From: Microbacterium sp. Gd 4-13
Lineage (GTDB): Bacteria > Actinomycetota > Actinomycetes > Actinomycetales > Microbacteriaceae
NCBI RefSeq assembly: GCF_003095395.1
Contig: NZ_QEIJ01000008.1
Location: forward strand, 1-64,000
Length of the DNA stretch: 64,000 nucleotides
Direction: 5' to 3'
Shown here in pieces: positions 1-8,610 of the stretch (position 1 is the stretch's first letter; every line of letters begins with the position of its first letter). The notes beneath the pieces are model-generated. The model was not told the DNA's origin and ran no database searches. It saw nothing but the letters and a program-made list of their open reading frames with translations. A program made the position numbers and the translations under genes.

Positions 1-153
1 CTTCCATCCTGGAAGACCTCGACCCTATCCGGCCGACGGCGCGCTAACCCCGACTACACCCTCAACTGCGAAGAGCCGGTAAAGGTGTTCATGCTGCCCT
101 TCGGGTTGGTGATGTCGGGTGGGTGCGAGGGTGGAGCGTGGCCATACACTCGC

Positions 154-177
154 ACTTGACCGGTCAACCCGTCAAGT
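154..177. promoter_or_regulatory. Nested palindrome, candidate operator/promoter
   Basis: Upstream of the gene at 216, the 12-bp perfect palindrome TTGACCGGTCAA (156-167) sits inside a wider inverted repeat ACTTGAC (154-160) / GTCAAGT (171-177). The left TTGACC could also serve as a -35 element with an AT-richer CATAAC stretch about 20 bp downstream, so a bound regulator would occlude the promoter. The symmetry is seen directly; the role is inferred. Confidence 0.4.
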
Positions 178-215
178 ACGGAAACATAACGTTTACACGC
201 CGAGGAGACAGCACG

Positions 216-1409
216 ATGCCGCCGCAGACCCGCTCCGCCAGCCTCTACACCTTTCCCAGCGACCTCGTCGACGACGGTGTCGCCCGCGTGATCGACGACG
301 CCCGGGCCGGCGGATTCGACACGCTCGCCGTGGCTCTCGCCTACCATCAGGCCCGTGACGTGCTGCCCCATCCGAGGGGGCCGCGACTGAGGTATCGGCG
401 CGACGGAGTGTTCTTCGAACCCGACAGCGAGAAGTGGGCGAACTCGCCGATGCGACCGTCCGTGCAGTCCGCGCAAGAGAGGGCGGCGGTGGCCGAGCTG
501 CTCGCCGCGCCCGACCGGCCCGCCGTCGAGTCGTGGACGGTGTTCCTGCACAACACCGGTCTCGGCGAGCAGCATCCGTCTGCGGCGACGGAGAACTGCT
601 TCGGCGACCGGATCCTGTCGAACCTCTGCCCCGCGGCACCCCTCGCCCGCGCCTACGCGCGGGCGCTCGCCGACGACGTCTCGTCGCGCGGGCTCGACGT
701 CGTCGCGGAGGCCCTGAGCCAGCAGACCTTCGGCCACGGCCACCACCACGAACGCAGCTTCGCTCCGGTGAGCGCGGGCGACGAGACCCTGATGAGCCTC
801 TGTTTCTGCGAGGCGTGCATCGACCGTGCGGGCGACGTCGATACCGCGTCGCTCGCGGCGCGCTGCAGGGAGCGAGTGGATGCGGCGTGGGCGGGTGCCG
901 CGGCGCTCCCGGCCACGCGAGACGCCCTCGTCGACGCGATCGGAGACGACCTTCTCGGGTTCCTCGCCGCCCGCGAGCGGGCGGTGACAGAACTCGCCGG
1001 CGAGGTCGCGGCCATCGTGCGCTCCCGCGGGCAGCGGCTCGCGTTCATGGACCTGACGGGGGCCGTGCTCGGCTACGACGACGGACGCCCGCAGGGCGCG
1101 CCCGCCGCCGACCAGGCCTGGCGGCTCGCGATCGATCCGGCAGCCGTCGCCTCTGCGGTGGACGCCTACGCCGTGCTCGGATACGCGCAAGACCCTGCGC
1201 GACTGCACGACGACGTCGCGTCGGTGCGGGCGGCGATCGGCGGGTGCGAACTGCGCGTGATCCTGCGCCCCGGCCACCCCGACACGACCTCGGCCTCGCA
1301 CTGGCGCGAGAAGGAGGCCGCCGCAATCGCTGCCGGGGCCGACCGCGTCGACGCCTACAACTACGGCATGGCCCCCGAGCACGTGCTGGCGCGGCTCGAG
1401 CGGGGCTGA
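216..1409 (+). CDS. Hypothetical TIM-barrel-like protein
   Basis: A 397-residue soluble protein with no signal peptide or membrane segment. ATG 216 is chosen because a GAGGAG ribosome site lies just upstream (about 203-208). The middle holds a His-rich run (FGHGHHHERSF) followed by a Cys pair (LCFCEACID), and the C-terminal part has alternating strand/helix patterns such as GQRLAFMDLTG and CELRVILRPGHPD, compatible with a TIM barrel and perhaps a metal site. I do not recognise the family and assign no reaction. It appears to be a single-gene transcript: the next start is 172 bp away and nothing precedes it in the window. Confidence 0.75.
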   Translation: MPPQTRSASLYTFPSDLVDDGVARVIDDARAGGFDTLAVALAYHQARDVLPHPRGPRLRYRRDGVFFEPDSEKWANSPMRPSVQSAQERAAVAELLAAPDRPAVESWTVFLHNTGLGEQHPSAATENCFGDRILSNLCPAAPLARAYARALADDVSSRGLDVVAEALSQQTFGHGHHHERSFAPVSAGDETLMSLCFCEACIDRAGDVDTASLAARCRERVDAAWAGAAALPATRDALVDAIGDDLLGFLAARERAVTELAGEVAAIVRSRGQRLAFMDLTGAVLGYDDGRPQGAPAADQAWRLAIDPAAVASAVDAYAVLGYAQDPARLHDDVASVRAAIGGCELRVILRPGHPDTTSASHWREKEAAAIAAGADRVDAYNYGMAPEHVLARLERG

Positions 1410-1581
1410 GGCGGAGTCGCCCGCTGGGCTCGAACTCGATCAGCGCTGCCGACGCAGCATCCGTTCGTGACCCCCGTAGCACACACTCCCGTTCGATCGG
1501 TATGCCCCGTTCGGTGTCGGATGTCGCGATTATGTTCGGAAACGACTCCTCAGCGGAGGGTCTCGAGCATCGGAGAAGCGA

Positions 1582-1818
1582 GTGAACACGGTGGAGGTCG
1601 ATCGTCCCGAAGCGGGGGCCGTCTGGGCGCGCGTGGAGGACGGCTTTCACGTCGGCAGCAGGGGCGGAGAATTCCTCGGCTACATCGATCGGCAGCGCGA
1701 CGGCCGCTGGCTGGCGTGCGACCTCTACTCCCGAGAGGTGGGGCTCTTCGCCGATTTGACGGCGGCGATGGAGGCCCTGACCGAGGTGGAGGCCTCCGAG
1801 CGGTCGCGCCGGCGATGA
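1582..1818 (+). CDS. Small unknown protein preceding BLUF gene
   Basis: A 78-residue protein from a GTG start with a purine-rich leader (GGAGAAGCGA). It is a compact strand-rich sequence (VWARVEDGFHVGSRGGEFLG, then GRWLACDLYSREVGLFADL) ending in an acidic helix and a basic SRRR tail. No family recognised. Its TGA overlaps the ATG of the BLUF gene by 4 bp (ATGA), so the two are probably translationally coupled and may act together, for instance as a partner of the photosensor. That partnership is inferred from position alone. Confidence 0.65.
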   Translation: MNTVEVDRPEAGAVWARVEDGFHVGSRGGEFLGYIDRQRDGRWLACDLYSREVGLFADLTAAMEALTEVEASERSRRR

Positions 1819-2255
1819 CCGCAGGGTTGCTGTCGATCCTCTACTCGAGCAGCGCCGTCGAACCTTTCGACGACGAAAGGCTGCTCGCCCTGCTTCGGCA
1901 AAGCCGAGCGAACAACGAGCGCCACGCTCTCACCGGGATGCTGCTGTACCGCGGCGGCCGGTTCGTGCAGGTCCTCGAAGGCCCCGAGTCGGCGGTGCGT
2001 GAGGTGGTCGAGAGAATCGGCCGCGACCCGCGGCACACGAAGATGCGGATGCTGTTCGAAGAGCCCATCACCGAGCGCCAGTTCGCCGCGTGGACGATGG
2101 GGTACGAGCCGATCTCGGAGCCACGGGAACAGAAGCCGCCGGCGTTTCGCGACACCTTCGACGACCTCGAGGTGGGCGACGATGCCACCGCCACGCTGCG
2201 GGCCGTGCGTGAGTTGAGCCTCTGGTTTCGCGTGCGCGCTGCGTCGCGAGCGTAG
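1815..2255 (+). CDS. BLUF-domain blue-light sensor
   Basis: A 146-residue protein that is essentially one BLUF (sensor of blue light using FAD) domain plus a short C-terminal tail. The flavin-pocket residues of the family are visible: Tyr10 (SILYSSS), Asn34 in ANNERHALTG, Gln52 in FVQVLEGPES, and Trp93/Met95 in AAWTMGYE. The RIGRDPRHTKMRML segment also matches the family. In BLUF proteins light reorganises the Tyr-Gln-flavin hydrogen bonds. There is no attached output domain, so it should work as a short BLUF protein through a partner, possibly the 78-residue product encoded just upstream with a 4-bp overlap. Downstream is a repeated palindrome rather than a cotranscribed gene. Confidence 0.9.
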   Translation: MTAGLLSILYSSSAVEPFDDERLLALLRQSRANNERHALTGMLLYRGGRFVQVLEGPESAVREVVERIGRDPRHTKMRMLFEEPITERQFAAWTMGYEPISEPREQKPPAFRDTFDDLEVGDDATATLRAVRELSLWFRVRAASRA

Positions 2256-2319
2256 GAGATGGCGCCGACGTAGGACGATTCGCGGAGGATCGTCCTGCCT
2301 GCGTGTCTTCGCCTACGCC
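2250..2319. repeat. Imperfect palindromic repeat, copy A
   Basis: A ~70-bp imperfect palindrome. Outer arms GCGTAGG (2250-2256) and CCTACGC (2312-2318); inner arms AGGACGAT (2272-2279) and ATCGTCCT (2289-2296). A second, recognisably related copy lies at 9532-9602, sharing GGCGCCG-CGTAGGACGAT and CCTGCCTGCG blocks in the same order. It overlaps the BLUF stop codon, so it may also end that transcript. Interpreted as a REP-like interspersed repeat. Confidence 0.6.
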
Positions 2320-2519
2320 GGTGATGCGCAGATTGCCGGACGAGAGGGTTGCGCCGGGTTCGCGTTGCGTGAACCGCATGTAAACAGGTACGGTAGCCGA
2401 AGTAGACGCGCACACCGCGGAGGCGTGCGCTGAGTCACTCCGGCTGAGGCCACGTCGCGCGGCGATTCTCGATTTCGCGCGCCCGCGTGCTCCTCGTCGA
2501 CGATCTGGGGAGTAGCCAC

Positions 2520-5500
2520 GTGTCAATTCGTCGCGCCCAAAAGCGCCATCGCGTCCTCGCGAATCCGCACCGCTCGACCGGTGATCGGCGACCCAGCGTG
2601 TGGAGGAAGGCCGTCGGCCTGCTGGCCAGCGCCGCCGTCGTCGCCTCGTCGCTCGTCGTCGCAGGAGCGGTCACGGCGGCGCCCGCCGTCGCCGCCGACC
2701 CGTTCTCCTGCACCCCCGGATCGGTGTTCGTGCAGAGCTCGACGGAGGTGCGCGAGTTCGATGTCACCACGAACGGCGGCACCCTCGGCGGCACGAGCTT
2801 CGGCTCCGGTCACTCCGACAACGGCCTCGGGGTGTCGGCGGGAGGCCGGTACGCCTACACCGTGACGAACTCCTCGGCGAACAAGACCCTGGCGAAGCAC
2901 GACCGCGCCACCGACACGACGACGCGCACGAACTTCACCCTGAACTCCTCCGTGCTGCGCGGCGCCGTGCACCCGGCCACCGGCGTCTACTACTTCGCCA
3001 GCGGCACCATCGACAACGCCATCAACATCTACGCGTGGAACGAGAGCGTCTCGCCGCAGACCTTCGTGCAGGTCGGTACGTTGCGCCCCTCGGCCGGCAG
3101 CGGTGCCTTCGGTCTGAACGGCGACATGGCGTTCAGCGCCTCGGGCCAGCTCGTCATCGTCGCAGACAGCTACATCTACTCCGCAGATCTGCCGCTCACC
3201 CTCACCCCGAGCACGGCCACGATCAGTGCCAAGCAGGTGCACGACATGGGCGCGGGGATCCAGGGCAACGGCATCGCGTTCGGCAACCTGGGCCACATCT
3301 TCGTCTCGGTCAGCGGGGGCGGCAATCGCATCATCGAGGTCGATCTCGGGCGAGGCGTGACGGTCAACACCACCAGCCTCGGCAGCTTCGCGCCGACCGA
3401 CATGGCGAGCTGCACGTTCCCGAACACGCTCACGCTGAAGAAGGACCTACCGGGAGGACGGCACGCGCCCACCGACCAGTTCGCCCTCACCGTCGACGCG
3501 CCGAGCGGGTATCTCGTGCCGCGCACGAGCACCACCACCACCGGCACCGCGACGGGCGTGCAGGCCGAATACGCCGGACCCATCTTCACCAACCAGGGCG
3601 ACACCTTCACCCTGTCCGAATCCGCCGCCGGCACCACGGATCTCGACCGATACGCATCGTCGCTGAGCTGTGTGCAGCAGAACTCCGACGGCACGACGCT
3701 TCCCGTCACGGTGCTCTCGGGCGACCGGGTCGTGCAGCCCGCGGGCGACCTCGGCACCGAGGTGGTGTGCACGTTCGTCAACGACCGCCTGACGCCCGAC
3801 ATGGCGCTGCGTAAGACCTCCGACCCGGCCGGCGGCACGCCTGTCGCCGCAGGTCAGAAGATCACCTACACGGTAGAGGCGGAGAACACCGGCAACACGG
3901 TGCTCGACCCCGTCACCGTCGCGGACGACCTCTCGGATGTGCGAGCGCACGCCGAGTACCAGGACGACGTGGCGACCGCGATCGACGGCACCCCCGTCTC
4001 GACCGACGCCGCGACGATCACCGGCGACGACCTCGCCTGGACCGGGGCGCTCGAACCCGGCCAGATCGTGACGATCACCTATTCGGTCATCGTCAACGAG
4101 GGCGTCGCGGGCGAGAAGATCGCCAACAGCGTGACCGCCTCGGGTACCCCTCCCGGTCCGTTCCCGCCGGTCACCCCTCCCGTCGTGACGACAGAGAACC
4201 CCGTCGCCGGCTTCGAGATCGCCAAGACCGCCGACCCCGCATCCGGCACCGTCGTCGAGCCCGGGCAGACCATCGAATACACGGTGACCGGCACGAACAC
4301 GGGCGCCACCGTGCTCGACCCCGCGACGATCACCGACGACCTGTCGGGCGTCTTCGCACACGCCGAGTACAACGACGACATCGTCACCGCCATCAACGGT
4401 GTCGAGGTGACCTCGGGCGCCGCCGCCGTCGCACAGGACGACCTGACGTGGACCGGCGCGCTGCAGCCCGGTGACATCATCACCATCACCTACTCCGCGA
4501 CCGTCGCCGACGACGCCTCGGGCCAGGTGCTCGACAACTCGGCCACGGGATCGGGCACCCCCACCACCCCGAACCCGGAAGACCCGAGTGGTCCGCCGAT
4601 CCCCGGCGAGCCGATCGTGCCGCCGACGGTCACGACGCAGCATCCGGTCATCGGATCGGGCTTCACGATCAGCAAGACGGCCGACCCGGCCTCGGGAACG
4701 GCCGTGGAGGCCGGCGACACGATCGCCTACACGATCGTCGCGACCAACACCGGTGACACCCTGCTCGACCCCGTCGAGATCGCCGACGACCTCTCGGCGG
4801 TGCTCGACAACACCCGCTACAACGACGACGTCGCGGCCGATCGCGGGAACGCGAGCATCGCGGGCGACGAGCTCACCTGGAACGGATCTCTCCCGCCGGG
4901 TGCGTCGGTGACCATCACCTACTCGGTGACGGTGGACGAGGGGGTCCGCACCGCGCTGCTGCGCAACACCGTGACCGGTGACGCCACGCCGCGGATCCCC
5001 GTCGACCCGACCGACCCCGAGAGCCCGACGACCCCGGGCACGCCCCTCACTCCGCCGCCGGCCGAGACGCAGCATCCCGTCGTCGACAACGGCTTCGAGA
5101 TCGTCAAGTCGGCCGACCCCGCCTCGGGCACCGCCGCGCGGGCCGGCGACACGATCACGTACACCGTGACGGGCACGAACACGGGCAACACCGTGCTCGA
5201 GCCCGCGTCGATCAGCGACGACCTGTCGGCCGTTCTGGAGAGCGCTCGGTACAACGACGACGTCTCGGCGACGGTCGGCGAGGTTCTCGCAGACGGGAAC
5301 ACGCTCACCTGGCGTGGCACCCTCGCCCCCGGCGGCGAGGTCGTCATCACCTACACGGTGACCGTGAACGACGATGCGACCGGCGTGCTGCTGCGCAACA
5401 CCGTCGAGGGAGAGGGCACGCCGCTCATTCCCGAAGACCCGACGGATCCCGACAGCCCGACCACCCCGGGTGAGCCCGTCACGCCGCCTCCGGCAACCAC

Positions 5501-7703
5501 CGAGCACCCGGTCGTGAACCCCGGTTTCGAGATCGCCAAGTCGGCCGACCCCGCCAGCGGCACGCGCGTCGACCCCGGCAGCGTGATCCGCTACACGGTG
5601 ACCGGCACGAACACGGGCGACACGACGCTCGAGCCCGTCGACCTCACCGACGACCTGTCGGGCGTGCTCGCGAACGCGGCCTACAACGGTGACGTCTCGG
5701 CCGACCGTGGCGACGCAGTGGTGACGGGCAACACCCTCACCTGGAACGGAACGCTCGCACCGGGCGCCGCCGTGGTGATCACCTACTCGGTGACCGTTGC
5801 GTCCGACGCGGGCGGCGAACTCATCGACAACTCGGTGTCGGGCGAAGCGACCCCGCTCATGCCCGAAGACCCGAGCGACCCCGACAGTCCGACGACGCCC
5901 GGCGTTCCGGTCGTGCCGCCGACCGTGACCACCGAGCACCCGGTCAACCAGCCCGGCTTCACGTTCGCGAAGACGGTCGACCCGGCATCCGGTACCGCGG
6001 TCGACCCCGGCCAGGTGCTCACCTACACCCTCACGGGCACCAACACCGGTGAGACGGCGCTCGATCCCGTCGACATCGTCGACGACCTCTCGGGCGTGCT
6101 CGCGCACTCGTCGTACAACGACGATGCCGTCGCGACGATCAACGGAGAGCCCGCCGTCGCGCCCGCGGTCGCCGGCGACGAGCTCACGTGGACCGGTTCT
6201 CTCGAGGTCGGCCAGGCCGTCACCGTCCGCTACACGGTGACGGTGGGGCCGGATGCTGCGGGCACCGTTCTGGCGAACTCGGCCCGCGCGACGGCCACGC
6301 CCCCCGGAGGCGAGGAGATCACCCCGCCACCCAGCACGACGAAGACCCCCGTGAACCTGCCCGGGTTCTCGGTGTCGAAGAGCGCCGACCCCGCGACCGG
6401 CACCGCCGTCGACCCCGGCAGCGTCATCACCTACACGGTGACCGGCGTCAACACGGGTGAGACCGCGCTCGACCCGGTGACGATCGTCGACGACCTGTCG
6501 GGCGTGCTCGACCACGCGGAGTACAACGACGATGCGACCGCGACCATCGACGGCTCGGCGAGCACGGCTCCCTCCGTCGCCGAAGGACGGCTGTCGTGGA
6601 CGGGTGCGCTCGCCGTGGGGCGGACCGTGACGGTCACCTACTCGGTGACGGTCGATGCCGACGCCGGGGGAGCGGTGCTCGAGAACATCGCGACCGGCTC
6701 GGCCACGCCTCCGGGCGGCGTGCCGCCGATCGAGACGCCGCCGGCGACCACGCAGCATCCGGTCAAGGAACCCGGTTTCGCGCTCGTCAAGACCGCCGAC
6801 CCCGCGTCGGGCACCCGCGTCGACCCGGGCAGCGTCATCACCTACACGGTGACCGGCATCAACACCGGCGAGACCGCGCTCGACCCGGTGGTGATCAGCG
6901 ATGACCTCTCGGCCGTGCGTGCGAACGCCGCCTACAACGACGACGCGGTCGCATCGGTGGGAGGATCGGCGGTCGAGGCCCCCGCGGTCGACGGCGACAC
7001 GCTCTCGTGGCGCGGGCCGCTGGCCGTCGGCGAGCGGGTCACGATCAGCTACTCGGTGACGGTGAACGGCGACGCGGGCGGCACGACGATCACGAACGTG
7101 GTCGACGGCGTCGCGGTGCCCCCGGGAGGGGTTGTCATCACGCCGCCTCCGACGAGCACCGAGCACCCCGTCGGCACGCCCGGTTTCGCGTTCGAGAAGT
7201 CGTCGAACCCGGGATCCGGTGCGGTCGTCGCCACCGGTAGCGTCGTGACCTACACCCTCACCGGCACGAACACCGGCGAGACCGCGCTCGACGAGGTCGT
7301 CATCACCGACGACCTCGGGCAGGTGCTGTCGCACGCCGCATTCACCGACGACGTCGTGGCCACGGTCGGAGACCGCACGGTCGCCGCCCCGGTGCGCACG
7401 GGCACGCAGCTCGCATGGACCGGATCGCTCGCGGAGGGCGAGACCGTCACCGTGACCTACTCGGTCACCGTGAAGGCCGACGCCGCCGGCCAGACGCTGA
7501 AGAACGTCGCCGTGGCTACGGCCACGCCCCCGGGCGGCGTCACGATCACCCCTCCGGCGAGCGAGACAGCGCACCGCGTGCTCACGCCCCTCGCCGTCAC
7601 CGGCGGGCAGATCGCCCCGTGGGTCTTCGCCCTCGGCGCGATGCTGCTTCTCGGCGGCGGGGCACTGCTGGTCGTTCGTCGTCGCCGACGCTCCGCCGAC
7701 TGA
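2520..7703 (+). CDS. Giant repeat surface adhesin, LAVTG-type anchor
   Basis: A 1727-residue cell-surface protein. GTG 2520 is chosen for the GGGGAG site 7 nt upstream; an earlier in-frame GTG at 2487 lacks one. A signal peptide (to about residue 58, ending PAVAA) precedes a propeller-like N-terminal region (about 60-310), then a segment starting LTLKKDLPGG, then nine ~140-residue DUF11-like repeats (about 428-1685), each with a KTADPASGT-like start, YTVTGTNTG, and a DDLS-YNDD segment. The C-terminus has LAVTGG, a hydrophobic helix and RRRRR, a sorting signal of the LAxTG type that class E sortases recognise in high-GC Gram-positives. No active sortase is encoded nearby. Likely role: adhesion or wall spacing. 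A strong hairpin follows the stop. Confidence 0.85.
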   Translation: MSIRRAQKRHRVLANPHRSTGDRRPSVWRKAVGLLASAAVVASSLVVAGAVTAAPAVAADPFSCTPGSVFVQSSTEVREFDVTTNGGTLGGTSFGSGHSDNGLGVSAGGRYAYTVTNSSANKTLAKHDRATDTTTRTNFTLNSSVLRGAVHPATGVYYFASGTIDNAINIYAWNESVSPQTFVQVGTLRPSAGSGAFGLNGDMAFSASGQLVIVADSYIYSADLPLTLTPSTATISAKQVHDMGAGIQGNGIAFGNLGHIFVSVSGGGNRIIEVDLGRGVTVNTTSLGSFAPTDMASCTFPNTLTLKKDLPGGRHAPTDQFALTVDAPSGYLVPRTSTTTTGTATGVQAEYAGPIFTNQGDTFTLSESAAGTTDLDRYASSLSCVQQNSDGTTLPVTVLSGDRVVQPAGDLGTEVVCTFVNDRLTPDMALRKTSDPAGGTPVAAGQKITYTVEAENTGNTVLDPVTVADDLSDVRAHAEYQDDVATAIDGTPVSTDAATITGDDLAWTGALEPGQIVTITYSVIVNEGVAGEKIANSVTASGTPPGPFPPVTPPVVTTENPVAGFEIAKTADPASGTVVEPGQTIEYTVTGTNTGATVLDPATITDDLSGVFAHAEYNDDIVTAINGVEVTSGAAAVAQDDLTWTGALQPGDIITITYSATVADDASGQVLDNSATGSGTPTTPNPEDPSGPPIPGEPIVPPTVTTQHPVIGSGFTISKTADPASGTAVEAGDTIAYTIVATNTGDTLLDPVEIADDLSAVLDNTRYNDDVAADRGNASIAGDELTWNGSLPPGASVTITYSVTVDEGVRTALLRNTVTGDATPRIPVDPTDPESPTTPGTPLTPPPAETQHPVVDNGFEIVKSADPASGTAARAGDTITYTVTGTNTGNTVLEPASISDDLSAVLESARYNDDVSATVGEVLADGNTLTWRGTLAPGGEVVITYTVTVNDDATGVLLRNTVEGEGTPLIPEDPTDPDSPTTPGEPVTPPPATTEHPVVNPGFEIAKSADPASGTRVDPGSVIRYTVTGTNTGDTTLEPVDLTDDLSGVLANAAYNGDVSADRGDAVVTGNTLTWNGTLAPGAAVVITYSVTVASDAGGELIDNSVSGEATPLMPEDPSDPDSPTTPGVPVVPPTVTTEHPVNQPGFTFAKTVDPASGTAVDPGQVLTYTLTGTNTGETALDPVDIVDDLSGVLAHSSYNDDAVATINGEPAVAPAVAGDELTWTGSLEVGQAVTVRYTVTVGPDAAGTVLANSARATATPPGGEEITPPPSTTKTPVNLPGFSVSKSADPATGTAVDPGSVITYTVTGVNTGETALDPVTIVDDLSGVLDHAEYNDDATATIDGSASTAPSVAEGRLSWTGALAVGRTVTVTYSVTVDADAGGAVLENIATGSATPPGGVPPIETPPATTQHPVKEPGFALVKTADPASGTRVDPGSVITYTVTGINTGETALDPVVISDDLSAVRANAAYNDDAVASVGGSAVEAPAVDGDTLSWRGPLAVGERVTISYSVTVNGDAGGTTITNVVDGVAVPPGGVVITPPPTSTEHPVGTPGFAFEKSSNPGSGAVVATGSVVTYTLTGTNTGETALDEVVITDDLGQVLSHAAFTDDVVATVGDRTVAAPVRTGTQLAWTGSLAEGETVTVTYSVTVKADAAGQTLKNVAVATATPPGGVTITPPASETAHRVLTPLAVTGGQIAPWVFALGAMLLLGGGALLVVRRRRRSAD
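3801..7590 (+). repeat. Nine tandem ~420-bp coding repeats
   Basis: Coding repeats inside the adhesin begin near 3801, 4209, 4659, 5091, 5523, 5955, 6363, 6774 and 7182. Repeats differ by substitutions and by linker length (proline/threonine linkers with or without an EDPSDPDSP-like insert). Long stretches stay nearly identical, so this locus should be prone to recombination and to misassembly with short reads. Confidence 0.85.
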
Positions 7704-7720
7704 CGACGACGCGGCGTCAC

Positions 7721-7761
7721 CGCGAAACGGGGCTCATCACCGCGATGGGCCCCGTTTCGCG
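7721..7761. terminator. Bidirectional terminator hairpin
   Basis: A perfect 13-bp stem, CGCGAAACGGGGC (7721-7733) and GCCCCGTTTCGCG (7749-7761), sits between the convergent adhesin and TetR genes and can serve both strands. Confidence 0.8.
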
Positions 7762-7769
7762 TGGGTGCG

Positions 7770-8483
7770 TCACTGCGAGAGGTCTCGACTCAGACGGTCG
7801 AGCAGGTTCTCGAGCGAGACCTCGAACTCCTCGTCGCTGCGGTCTTCGCTGAGCAGCACCCGCAGTCGGCTCACCTCCGGGGCCTGGGACAGGTTCATCT
7901 CGCCGTCGCCCTCGGGAATCGTCGCGTCTCCCTCGTCGAGCGGCTCTTCGACGGGTCCCGTCTCGGCTCCGCGTACGGCCGATTCGAGAAGCAGCTGGCC
8001 GAGAAGGAAACTGCTGAACGATCGGTAGGCGTCGACGGCCTGCTGGTCGGTGAAACCGTGCCCGATCAGCGTGCTGAGGAACGAGTTCACGATCTCGACG
8101 CTGCGCAGCGGCGGGCGCAGCCAGGGGGCCGCGGGGTGGCGGGTGGCGACGAGGGGAAACGCCATCGGGTGCTCGATCGCGATGCGGCGCACCTGGTGCG
8201 CGACCGTCTGCAAGAACCCCTGCCAGTGGTCGGTCACCTCGCCGACGAGGTTCGCGCTGAGGTCGGCCATCAGCAACGCGACGACGCCCTCGAGCAGATC
8301 CTCCCGCCCGTGCACGTAGCGATAAAGAGACATCGCCTCGACGCCGAGCTCTTGCGCGAGCGATCTCATCGACAGCCCCTGGGCACCCGTGCGATCGATC
8401 TGGCCCAGCGCGGTCGCGAGGATCAGGTCGCGACGCAGCTTCGGCTCCGAGGGGCGCCCCGGCTTCTTCGTCTGACGTGCCAC
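7770..8483 (-). CDS. TetR-family transcriptional regulator
   Basis: A 237-residue TetR/AcrR regulator from a GTG start with an AGGAGG site 8 nt upstream. The N-terminal helix-turn-helix (about residues 17-63) is typical: RRDLILATALGQIDRTGAQG, then MRSLAQELGVEAMSLYRYV. The remainder resembles the TetR C-terminal ligand domain (long helices, LIGHGFTDQQAVDAYRSF), with an acidic insert (VEEPLDEGD) near residue 180. It is divergent from the membrane protein gene at 8611, and a palindrome ACTTAC-GCT-GTAAGT lies between them, so it probably represses that gene and perhaps itself. The inducer is unknown. Confidence 0.9.
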   Translation of the reverse strand: MARQTKKPGRPSEPKLRRDLILATALGQIDRTGAQGLSMRSLAQELGVEAMSLYRYVHGREDLLEGVVALLMADLSANLVGEVTDHWQGFLQTVAHQVRRIAIEHPMAFPLVATRHPAAPWLRPPLRSVEIVNSFLSTLIGHGFTDQQAVDAYRSFSSFLLGQLLLESAVRGAETGPVEEPLDEGDATIPEGDGEMNLSQAPEVSRLRVLLSEDRSDEEFEVSLENLLDRLSRDLSQ

Positions 8484-8566
8484 CGAGTCGCCTCCTTCGC
8501 GGTCGTCCCATTATCGCGTTTGCGCACCGCTGTCTACCGAGAGTGGGCTATCCGCCGAAGGGAGAG

Positions 8567-8581
8567 ACTTACGCTGTAAGT
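8567..8581. promoter_or_regulatory. Candidate TetR operator
   Basis: Perfect inverted repeat ACTTAC-GCT-GTAAGT in the 127-bp divergent region between the TetR gene and the gene at 8611. TTAC-n3-GTAA symmetry is common among TetR-family operators. It lies 30 bp before the downstream ATG, where binding would block that promoter or its leader. Confidence 0.55.
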
Positions 8582-8610
8582 TTTCGCATCTTCGTCCTGA
8601 AGGGACAATC

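Noticed and set aside
3447..7574. A minus-strand open frame of 1375 codons opposite the adhesin
   Set aside because: Its translation is Arg/Gly/Asp/His-rich low complexity, it mirrors the adhesin's repeats, and the plus strand encodes a coherent signal-repeat-anchor protein. It is a GC-bias shadow.
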